This document shows positions 1-7,114 of a stretch of DNA of 34,576 nucleotides, one piece after another (the stretch's first letter is position 1; each line of letters opens with the position of its first letter). Made by a program: the position numbers and the translations under genes. The stretch is from the NCBI GenBank assembly GCA_009781005.1, contig WQYX01000043.1, forward strand, positions 1-34,576. The letters run 5' to 3'. This stretch comes from Polyangiaceae bacterium. GTDB taxonomy: Bacteria; Myxococcota_A; Polyangia; Polyangiales; Polyangiaceae. The notes under the pieces were generated by a model, which saw nothing but the letters and a program-made list of their open reading frames with translations, had not been told where the DNA came from and made no database searches.

Positions 1-490
1 TCGTCGCGCCCGCCGCTCCGGGCTGCGTCCAACACGGCGATTCTCTGCCGGGCCCCGCGACCGCGCGTCCAGATCGTTGCCTCGTCGTGCGCTCGGCCGA
101 CAGAGAATCGCTCATTGTTAACCAGCTTCGGCTAACCACCGGCCGCGAGGTTCGAGTCCTGCGTGGAGCTTCGAAGCGCGCTGTTGACGAAGTGGAGGCT
201 AAGCGTGACTCGAACAAACTGATCTCCGACATCCCCGGGGCATTCATCCCGCTTCGACCACCGCTCCCCAAGCGCACGCCGGATCGTCTCGATGCTGCTT
301 TGGTAGCGATTCATGGATGTAAGATATCGCCGCACGCGGACCAAGTGGAGATGGAACCGGTCCAGGAGTGAACTGCGAAGCAAGGCGGTTGTGGTCATAT
401 ATATATGATCTTATACATGTGCCAAGGATGCGGACATAAGTCACGTTTTCAGACAACCTCGGGAAAGAACGTTCCGATAGAAGGAGCATG
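1..490. other. No supportable gene; possible degraded coding and tRNA-like sequence
   Basis: I see no complete gene here. A minus-strand frame at about 132-398 has moderately high third-position GC but no recognisable family and no ribosome binding site, so it may be a decayed fragment. At about 115-175 the plus strand has an Asn-like anticodon-loop string (TTGTTAA) and a T-loop-like string (GGTTCGAGTCC), but the stems do not pair and the spacing is too long for a tRNA. The stretch is best read as relic-rich intergenic DNA. Confidence 0.3.
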
Positions 491-559
491 AACGTTCATT
501 GGCATGGACGAACCGCGGTGCTCTCCCGCACCCCGCCGTCGGCCGACGACGTTGTCCTC

Positions 560-925
560 GTTCGCACGGAGGAGGGCTGAAACATGGGGTCCTCCGCCAC
601 TTCTCGAACGCGGGTCTGCTGCGCGCCGTGGAGCCACTCCACCTGATGGAGCTCCTTGAACGGCATGCCGATTACTTCGCCGCGTGTGGCGTCGACATCG
701 ATGGCCTCGACGACGACGCCAAATGCCCTCATCGATGATCTCCATTTCGTGGACGAGATGGCCACACCCGATTCGATGAACGCCATGCTCGATGCCGCCC
801 ACGCAGCCGGCCTCGACATCGGTACCGACCCAACGCCGGCCGACGTCGCCGTGCGGCTGCGACGATGCAAACCGGAATTACTCGAACAGATACACGCCGA
901 TCAATGCCTCCTTCGGTATCTAAAC
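560..925 (+). pseudogene. Frameshifted fragment of a conserved protein of unknown function
   Basis: Two overlapping plus-strand frames read as one broken protein. The first (about 596-720) gives a helical stretch containing LLRAVEPLHLMELLERH and ACGVDIDGLDDD. The second (about 722-920, one base out of phase) continues with HFVDEMATPDSMNAMLDAA, then TPADVAVRLRR and LLEQIHADQCLLR. The pieces resemble a single N-terminal domain that I recall from myxobacterial and planctomycetal proteins without an assigned function. The frameshift lies near 718-730, and the homology stops near 925, where transposase-like sequence follows. No clear start codon fits the first frame. It is very likely non-functional. 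The family assignment is from memory and uncertain; the phase change is visible in the sequence. Confidence 0.5.
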
Positions 926-973
926 CGCGTCCAGATTGAGAACCGCAAGTTTGTTGGCCCAGCTGCACCGAAT

Positions 974-1180
974 GTGAGCGTAGCGAGAGTCATGCTGCGC
1001 GTAGAGTTGGAGAAGTGGCAACAGACGACGGATACCTTGCGATGCCTGGCGCGTGATTCGGAGCACCGGCGGACACGGGAGCGATTTTTCGCGCTCTATC
1101 AGGTGGTGACGGGCAGCAGGAGCGCGATGTCGTGGGCGGCGGAGACGGGCCGGCTTCACTCTACGGTGCTCGAATGGAAG
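974..1180 (+). pseudogene. Transposase relic (IS630-like helix-turn-helix N-terminus)
   Basis: The frame running through 992-1177 encodes about 60 residues with the look of an IS630-type or winged-HTH transposase N-terminus. It begins MLRVELEKWQQTTDTLRCLA, continues with RTRERFFALYQVVTG, and has the HTH core SAMSWAAETGRLHSTVLEW. The family normally goes on with a tryptophan-rich second HTH and a DDE catalytic domain. Here the sequence switches to basic low-complexity residues after LEW, and no DDE domain is found. It is fused in frame to the end of the preceding gene fragment, so an element probably landed there and then decayed. Not functional. Confidence 0.55.
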
Positions 1181-1296
1181 AAAGTCCTCGCACGCACAAA
1201 GCCCGCCCCCCGCAAGGCGACGCTTGCGACCACGCGCGCAACGCGGGCCAGAGAGCGACATCCGCTTCACGGAGGTCATCGCGCTCATCGAACCAA

Positions 1297-1338
1297 GGCT
1301 GCGTCGTTGCCAATGCAACGGCGTGAATTGGTGAACAG
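1297..1338 (+). repeat. Hairpin repeat, copy A
   Basis: A stretch of about 42 bases containing GCGTCGTTGCCAATGCAACG and ending TTGGTGAACAG recurs at 10103-10144. Its core is an inverted repeat (CGTTGC, 3-4 base loop, GCAACG) with further pairing outside. In one frame both copies read AASLP-x-QRR-x-LVN. The copy lies directly downstream of the transposase relic, so it may be the end of a mobile or MITE-like element. Third positions and loop bases differ between the copies, so they are not recent duplicates. Confidence 0.6.
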
Positions 1339-1508
1339 TCGCCCCGGACCATGGAGGGCATCATCAGGCCAGGCCGTGCTGCCCGCCGCTGCCCGTACCC
1401 GCAAGCCCCAACGTGAATTGCTGCGACGATTGCGATCGACTCGCGCTCTACTGTACCTTGCCGTTGAACGGTAAAGTTTGCCTGCTGATGACGAAGTAAA
1501 GCCTCGTC

Positions 1509-1700
1509 ATGCCGGATGAGATGCTTGCACTATCCGAGGTCGTACAATCGTTGAAGGTCGCTGAGAAAACCGTCTCTTTGATGGCTCCTTCCGGCGTTCG
1601 AGGTCGGCGGGCAGTAACGGTTCAAGCGCGTGAATCGAGAAGGCGCGTGGATCGAGCAGAAGGCCTTGCACGCGACGACAAGCAGCGGGGGCACATATGA
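1509..1700 (+). pseudogene. Decayed excisionase-type helix-turn-helix gene
   Basis: The frame from 1509 begins MPDEMLALSEVVQSLKVAEK, followed by TVSLMA. This is the first half of the MerR/excisionase-type HTH (usual pattern LTLPEVAELLKVSEKTVYRL). The second half is found in another frame from 1594: AFEVGGQ, a TAA stop where the family has Trp (1615-1617), then RFKR and AWIEQ. The gene therefore has a small deletion of about 13 bases that changes phase, plus a nonsense codon. Such small HTH proteins often sit at the front of restriction or defence operons. The relic ends just before the operon that starts at 1697, so it was probably its regulator. Confidence 0.6.
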
Positions 1701-2113
1701 CCCCAAAGGTGTTTCGGGCCATGAAGCGGGATACGACGGGGAACGCTCCGCTCGTTGAGGCGAGCGCCAGAGGGCTTGGCGTTCGGCCGAGCGATCTTGC
1801 GCCTTGCCAGCTCGGCCTCGCTCACCCGAATAGGGGCGGCATGTCGGTGGCACCGACACTGACCGATCTCCCACCATGGCGTGTCCCTGAGCGGCTTGGC
1901 CACCTCGTCGAGGGAGCCTGCGGCCCGGACTCCGACCGCGTGTGGGTCGTCGGCACGGGAGCCTTCTCCAACGGCGCGTTCGCGCAGGGACTGACCCTTC
2001 GCGTGACGTCCAAGAACCACGGCAACATTGAGCCTGACGAACAGTGCCCGTTCGCGCAGTACGAAGCGCACCTCGCAGCAACCGCGATGCTTTGGGCGGT
2101 GGGGGAGCCATGA
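1697..2113 (+). CDS. Small conserved protein of unknown function with GGMSVAP motif; first gene of the defence operon
   Basis: A 138-residue protein with no membrane segment or signal peptide. It begins MTPKVFRAMKRD and has a central GGMSVAP, followed by DLPPWRVP, a short VWVVGTGAF, and a C-terminal QYEAHLAATAMLW. I recall similar 120-150 residue proteins with GGMSVAP and an LPPHRxP-like motif in many bacteria, without an assigned activity. The ATG at 1697 follows a purine-rich GCAGCGGGGG. Its TGA (2111-2113) overlaps the ATG of the helicase gene (2110) in an ATGA arrangement, so translation is probably coupled. The context suggests an accessory, specificity or toxin/immunity role, but nothing in the sequence shows which. 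Confidence 0.75.
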   Translation: MTPKVFRAMKRDTTGNAPLVEASARGLGVRPSDLAPCQLGLAHPNRGGMSVAPTLTDLPPWRVPERLGHLVEGACGPDSDRVWVVGTGAFSNGAFAQGLTLRVTSKNHGNIEPDEQCPFAQYEAHLAATAMLWAVGEP

Positions 2114-5100
2114 AGCTCGAGGCCCTGGTACTTCGTCTGCACGACCAGCTTGCCCGCGGCGTTAGCGAGAACGAGCTCGAAGCTACGCGCGCCAGTCTTG
2201 ACGGGGCGTGGGCGAAGATGGGGGACAAGGAGCGCCGCCTGTACGCCGGGCTTCTTCATGACTTGAAATCGCTGCGCAGTTGCGACGTCGCACTCGAAAC
2301 AATCCGCGCTGCTGACGAGCATACCCGGCTCGCGGCCTCGCGCAGGCTCGCACAGGAGGGCGCGTGGGAAGCGGCGCTCAGGGCGTTGCGTGGTGTCGTG
2401 CCCGCGCAGGCGAAGAAGGATATCGCAGCAGTGCGCGCGCAAGCGTGGCGAGGGTTGGGCTTCGCGGCGGTCGCCGAGCGCTTCGATAGGTTTGCGAGGC
2501 TGAGAATTCCGATGTTCACACCGTTCCACGCCAAGTTTTGGGCGAACAGCCTGCGTCTCGCGCGTAACGGAGGGGGGATTGATGCCATCTCGCGCTCGAT
2601 CGGCAACGCGCGCGTCGACCTCAACCCGCACCAGGTAGACGCTGCGCTCTTCGCGTTGCGCTCGCCGTACTCGAAGGGCGTGCTCCTCGCCGACGAGGTC
2701 GGCCTCGGCAAGACTATCGAGGCCTCGCTCATCCTCGCGCAAAAGTGGGCCGAGCGACGCCGACGGATCTTGCTCATCGTGCCGGCGACCTTGCGCAAGC
2801 AGTGGCAGGTGGAGTTGGAGGACAAGTTCTTCCTCCCATCGATTATCCTCGAAGCGCGGGCCGCGAACGCGCTGGCAAAGAAAGGCATCACCAACCCGTT
2901 CGCCGTCGACGATAAAATCGTCATCGCCTCGTATCAGTTCGTGTTCGCAAAGCGCGATCTCGTTCGGCAGGTGAGCTGGGACCTCGTGGTGGTCGACGAG
3001 GCGCACCGCCTCCGCAACATCTACAAGGGCACGAAGACTGCCGAGGGCATCGTCGAGGCAATCCGGCCTGCGCGGAAGCTGCTACTCACGGCGACGCCCT
3101 TGCAGAACTCGCTGTGGGAACTCTACGGTCTCGTGGGCGTCGTCGACCCGGAGTTGTTCGGAAGTGAGGAGGCGTTCCAGGCGCAGTTCCTTGCGGCCGA
3201 GGACGTGAAGCAACGCGACGCTACCCTCCGCGAGCGGCTTCAGCACGTCTGCAAGCGCACGCTGCGCAGGCAGGTACTCGAGTACGTTCCCTTCACCAAT
3301 CGCTTCACGCACACCGCCGACTTCGTTCCGTCGAAGGCCGAGGAGCAGCTCTACGAAGAGGTCTCGGCATATCTGCAACGCGAGGTGCTGGCGGCGTTGC
3401 CGAACGCGCGCCGTAAGCTCCTTACGCTCGTCATGCGCAAGCTGCTCGCGTCGTCGTCGGCTGCCATCGGCGCGACCCTCGCGAAGTTCGCGGAGCGCCT
3501 CTCGGAGCAGACCAAACTACCGATCCCAGTCGAAGAGTCCCCTATCGAAGAGTCGCTCGCCCAGGACTTCGAGTCGCTCGTCGAGATTGACGAGGAGTGG
3601 ACCGGAGACGAAGTCGCTGCTTCGACAGAGCCTGTCTCCCTCGATGCCAATCCGGACGCCAAGCTCGAGTTGGCGGACCTCCAACGCTTCGTCCGGCTCG
3701 CCCAGTCTGTTGAGCGCGACTCGAAGGCGACGAAGCTCGTTGAGGTGTTGCCCACGGTGTTCAAACTCGCCCAAGAGAAGGGCGCCGCGCGCAAGGCGGT
3801 CCTCTTCACCGAGTCGGTCAGAACGCAAGAGTATCTGTTCAAACTGCTCACCGAGAGCGGCTACGCAGGCGAGATCGTCTTGATGAACGGCTCGAACAAC
3901 GACGAGACATCCAAGCGGATCTACGCCGAGTGGAAAGCGCGCAACGAGCACCGCTGGGACGATGTCTCTTCGGGCTCGAAGAGCGCCGACATGAAGGCCG
4001 CCATCGTCGACGAGTTCCGTGAGCGAGGCACGCTGCTCCTGGCGACCGAGTCAGCAGCCGAAGGCGTGAACCTGCAGTTCTGCTCCACCGTCATCAACTA
4101 CGACCTGCCTTGGAACCCGCAACGCGTCGAGCAGCGCATCGGCCGCTGCCACCGCTACGGCCAGAAGAGCGACGTCCTCGTCGTGAACTTCCTCAACCGG
4201 AAAAACGAGGCCGACAAGCGCGTCTTCGAGCTGCTCGATCAGAAGTTCAACCTGTTCAAGGGCGTTTTTGGGGCCAGTGACGACGTGCTAGGCGCGGTCG
4301 AGAGCGGCATCGATCTCGAGATGCGCATCGCGGCTATCTACCAAGGCTGCCGCACGCAGGAGCAGATCAAGGAGGCCTTTGACGCCCTCCAGCGCGAACT
4401 CGATGACAAGATCAAGGTAGGCCTCGACTCGGCCCGGCGCGCGTTTCTCGAGAACTTCGATGCCGAGGTCCACGAGCGCCTGCGCGTTCACAAGGACAAC
4501 GCCAAGCAGTCGCTCAATGAGCAGCAACGCATGTTGCTCGACCTCGCCAAGTTCGGTCTTGATGGCCGCGCCACGTTCGATGAGAACGAGCCACGCTTCT
4601 GGGTAAAGGGCGATGGTGCAGCCGAGCGGTTCCACCTGGAATGGCAGCGCGCGGAAGCGCTTGGCGATACGTTCTTCCGTGTCGACCATCCGCGGGCGCA
4701 CGAACTCATCGAGAAGGCGGTCGCACAAGACACGCCCGTTGCCGAGGTCGTTTTCGAGTACGAACCGCACGCGAGCGCTCTCGCGCGGTATTGCGGCACG
4801 TCGGGCTGGCTCGAGGTCTCGAAGCTCAGCGCCGAAGCTGTGGGTCGAACCGAAGAGTTCCTTCTCGTCGTGGCCTGCGACGCCGACGGCAAGCACCTCG
4901 CGCCCGACGTCGCGACCAAGCTGTTCTCGCTCTCAGGGCGTGTCGCGGGGGATGTTGCTGGGTTGGCGCCCGCCGTCTTGAGCGAGATCCGCGATGAGCT
5001 GCGCGACTCCCGCCTCCAAGACCTTCAAACGCGTAACGAGAAGTTCTTTCACGAGGAGGAAGAGAAACTCGACCGATGGGCCGAGGACGTGAAGTTCGGA

Positions 5101-5391
5101 CTCGAACGCGAGCTGCGCGAGCTCGACGCGCAGATCAAGGTAGCGAAGAAGGCTTCGAGGTCGTCTATCGCCCTCGCCGAGAAACTTGACGCGCAGAAGG
5201 CGGTCAAGGCGCTGGAGACGAAACGAAACAACAAGCGCCGCCAACTCTTCGAGGCGCAGGACGATGTGGACCGCAAGCGCACCGAATTGATCGAGGAGAT
5301 CGAAAAGCAGCTCCAGACCAAGACCAGCATCACGCCGGTCTTCACGCTGCGGTGGACGCTCGACGACGCAGCGGGTGGGCAGAGGACATGA
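2110..5391 (+). CDS. DrmD/HepA-like SNF2-family helicase
   Basis: A 1093-residue SNF2 superfamily 2 ATPase. Visible motifs are DEVGLGKTIEA (Walker A, about residues 194-204), VVVDEAHRLRN (DEAH, about 293-303), LTATPLQNSLWEL (about 325), AVLFTES (motif IV, about 562), and a C-terminal lobe with ATESAAEGVNLQF, NYDLPWNPQRVEQRIG and RCHRYGQ (motifs V-VI, about 650-686). The last 150 residues are charged coiled coil, and the protein ends near FTLRWTL. That tail and the domain order resemble DISARM DrmD and the HepA/RapA branch more than type I R-M helicases. It probably translocates on DNA as part of a restriction or anti-phage complex. The start at 2110 is fixed by the ATGA overlap with the previous gene; an in-frame ATG at 2044 would overlap it by 70 bases. 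Confidence 0.9.
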   Translation: MKLEALVLRLHDQLARGVSENELEATRASLDGAWAKMGDKERRLYAGLLHDLKSLRSCDVALETIRAADEHTRLAASRRLAQEGAWEAALRALRGVVPAQAKKDIAAVRAQAWRGLGFAAVAERFDRFARLRIPMFTPFHAKFWANSLRLARNGGGIDAISRSIGNARVDLNPHQVDAALFALRSPYSKGVLLADEVGLGKTIEASLILAQKWAERRRRILLIVPATLRKQWQVELEDKFFLPSIILEARAANALAKKGITNPFAVDDKIVIASYQFVFAKRDLVRQVSWDLVVVDEAHRLRNIYKGTKTAEGIVEAIRPARKLLLTATPLQNSLWELYGLVGVVDPELFGSEEAFQAQFLAAEDVKQRDATLRERLQHVCKRTLRRQVLEYVPFTNRFTHTADFVPSKAEEQLYEEVSAYLQREVLAALPNARRKLLTLVMRKLLASSSAAIGATLAKFAERLSEQTKLPIPVEESPIEESLAQDFESLVEIDEEWTGDEVAASTEPVSLDANPDAKLELADLQRFVRLAQSVERDSKATKLVEVLPTVFKLAQEKGAARKAVLFTESVRTQEYLFKLLTESGYAGEIVLMNGSNNDETSKRIYAEWKARNEHRWDDVSSGSKSADMKAAIVDEFRERGTLLLATESAAEGVNLQFCSTVINYDLPWNPQRVEQRIGRCHRYGQKSDVLVVNFLNRKNEADKRVFELLDQKFNLFKGVFGASDDVLGAVESGIDLEMRIAAIYQGCRTQEQIKEAFDALQRELDDKIKVGLDSARRAFLENFDAEVHERLRVHKDNAKQSLNEQQRMLLDLAKFGLDGRATFDENEPRFWVKGDGAAERFHLEWQRAEALGDTFFRVDHPRAHELIEKAVAQDTPVAEVVFEYEPHASALARYCGTSGWLEVSKLSAEAVGRTEEFLLVVACDADGKHLAPDVATKLFSLSGRVAGDVAGLAPAVLSEIRDELRDSRLQDLQTRNEKFFHEEEEKLDRWAEDVKFGLERELRELDAQIKVAKKASRSSIALAEKLDAQKAVKALETKRNNKRRQLFEAQDDVDRKRTELIEEIEKQLQTKTSITPVFTLRWTLDDAAGGQRT

Positions 5392-5410
5392 CGACGCTAG
5401 GGAAGAATCG

Positions 5411-7114
5411 ATGACGAACCGATTGAAACGATTGGAGCTGACTTGGATCGGCAAGGAGGAGCGGCCTCGCTTGGAGCCGCGCATCCTCCTCGAGGACCAA
5501 GAGTTGTCCTATTCCAAGCGGGTGTCGGAGAACGACATCTTTGACAATCGCCTGATCCACGGTGACAACTTGCTTGCGCTGAAAGCGCTGGAGCAGGAGT
5601 TCGCCGGAAAGATTAAGTGCATCTACATCGACCCGCCGTACAACACGGGGAGCGCGTTCGAGCATTATGACGATGGCCTCGAGCACTCCCTTTGGCTCAG
5701 CCTGATCCGAAGTCGGCTCGAAATTCTTTGGAGCCTCCTGAGCAACAATGGTTCGCTCTGGGTATCCATCGACGACACCGAAGTCGCGTACCTCCGTGTT
5801 GTCCTCGATGAGGTGTGCGGCCGGGCGTCCCTTGTGGCCTGCAACGTCTGGCAGAAGCGATACTCCCGCGAGAATCGTGAGGCGATCGGTGACGCCCATG
5901 AGTACATCGTCGTCTACGCGAAGGATCCTGCGCGTTTCAAGGAGACACGCAACAAGCTGCCGCTCGGAGAGAAGCAGCTCAAGGTCTACAAAAATCCGAA
6001 CAACGACCCGAAGGGGCTTTGGCGCGCTGTCTCTCTTTCTGCCCAGGGCTATCGGCCCAACCAGATGTACGAGATTGTTTCGCCCAGCGGTAAACGACAC
6101 AAGCCGCCGGCGGGCTCATGCTGGAAGGTGATCGAACCGAAATACCAGGAGCTCCTTGCTGAGGGTCGGATCTACTTCGGCAAGAACGGTGATGCCGTGC
6201 CCTCCCGCATTCAATACCTACGAGACATCGAAGGTATAGCTCCGTGGACCTGGTGGCCACATGAGGACGTGGGACACACAGACGAAGCGAAGAAGGAGAT
6301 CCAAGCGTTATTCGGGAAGGATGATGCATTCGATACGCCGAAACCGGAGCGGCTGATCCACCAGATCCTGCACATCGCGACGAATGAGGGCGATTGGGTG
6401 CTCGATTCCTTTCTCGGCTCCGGCACTACTGCCGCCGTCGCTCACAAGATGGGCCGCCGCTGGATCGGTATCGAACTTGGAGGTCATGCGATCACGCACT
6501 GCGCACCGCGACTCCAGAAGGTCGTCGATGGTACTGATCCCGGTGGCATCACCGAGGCCGTCGGTTGGAAAGGTGGTGGTGGCTTCCGCTTCTTCAAGCT
6601 AGCCCCGTCGCTTCTCGAGAAAGACAAGTGGGGCAACTGGATCGTCAGCAAGCAATACAACCCCGAGATGCTGGCCGAAGCGATGTGCAAGCTCGAAGGC
6701 TTCCACTATGCGCCCGACCGCGAGGTTTTCTGGAACCACGGTCGCTCGACCGAGCGTGACTTTATCTATGTCACCACTCAGAACCTCTCCCGCGAACAGC
6801 TCCAATTCATCAGCGGACAGGTTGGCCCCGAACGCACACTGCTCATCTGCTGCGGCGCGTTCCGGGGCAAGCCGGATTTCCCAAACCTCACGGTGAAGAA
6901 AATCCCGCAGGCGGTCCTCGCGCGCTGCGAATGGGGTCGCGACGACTACAGCCTCAACGTGACTGAGCAGGCGCCTGTTGTCGCTGTCGAAGAAGCGAAG
7001 GCAGAGGCGTCGTCCAACAACGGCACGAAGACCAGGGCCGGCGGGCGCCGCAAGAAGGCCACGCCGGTGCAAGACCTCCCGCTGTTTGCCGGGATTGACA
7101 ACGGGAGCAAGTGA
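5411..7114 (+). CDS. Site-specific DNA methyltransferase, beta class (type III Mod-like)
   Basis: A 567-residue amino-methyltransferase, predicted N6-adenine specific. Catalytic motif IV, DPPYNTGSAF (about residues 74-83), comes before the SAM-binding motif DSFLGSGTTAAVA (about 332-344). That order defines the beta class used by type III Mod subunits. The roughly 230 residues between them, including WQKRYSRENREAIGDAHEY, are the likely target recognition region. The C-terminal 200 residues are not catalytic, and a Lys/Arg-rich patch (RAGGRRKK) lies near the end. I chose the ATG at 5411 because it is preceded by AGGGAAG and lies just past the helicase stop. An ATG at 5375 would overlap the helicase by 17 bases. 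It would protect host DNA in this operon. Confidence 0.92.
   Translation: MTNRLKRLELTWIGKEERPRLEPRILLEDQELSYSKRVSENDIFDNRLIHGDNLLALKALEQEFAGKIKCIYIDPPYNTGSAFEHYDDGLEHSLWLSLIRSRLEILWSLLSNNGSLWVSIDDTEVAYLRVVLDEVCGRASLVACNVWQKRYSRENREAIGDAHEYIVVYAKDPARFKETRNKLPLGEKQLKVYKNPNNDPKGLWRAVSLSAQGYRPNQMYEIVSPSGKRHKPPAGSCWKVIEPKYQELLAEGRIYFGKNGDAVPSRIQYLRDIEGIAPWTWWPHEDVGHTDEAKKEIQALFGKDDAFDTPKPERLIHQILHIATNEGDWVLDSFLGSGTTAAVAHKMGRRWIGIELGGHAITHCAPRLQKVVDGTDPGGITEAVGWKGGGGFRFFKLAPSLLEKDKWGNWIVSKQYNPEMLAEAMCKLEGFHYAPDREVFWNHGRSTERDFIYVTTQNLSREQLQFISGQVGPERTLLICCGAFRGKPDFPNLTVKKIPQAVLARCEWGRDDYSLNVTEQAPVVAVEEAKAEASSNNGTKTRAGGRRKKATPVQDLPLFAGIDNGSK

Noticed and set aside
115..175. tRNA-Asn-like sequence (TTGTTAA loop and GGTTCGAGTCC)
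   Set aside because: Neither the anticodon nor the T stem pairs, and there are 29 bases between the loops where about 15 are expected.
1822..3006. 394-codon minus-strand frame opposite the small protein and helicase
   Set aside because: Antisense shadow of two coupled genes; no start signal or motif.
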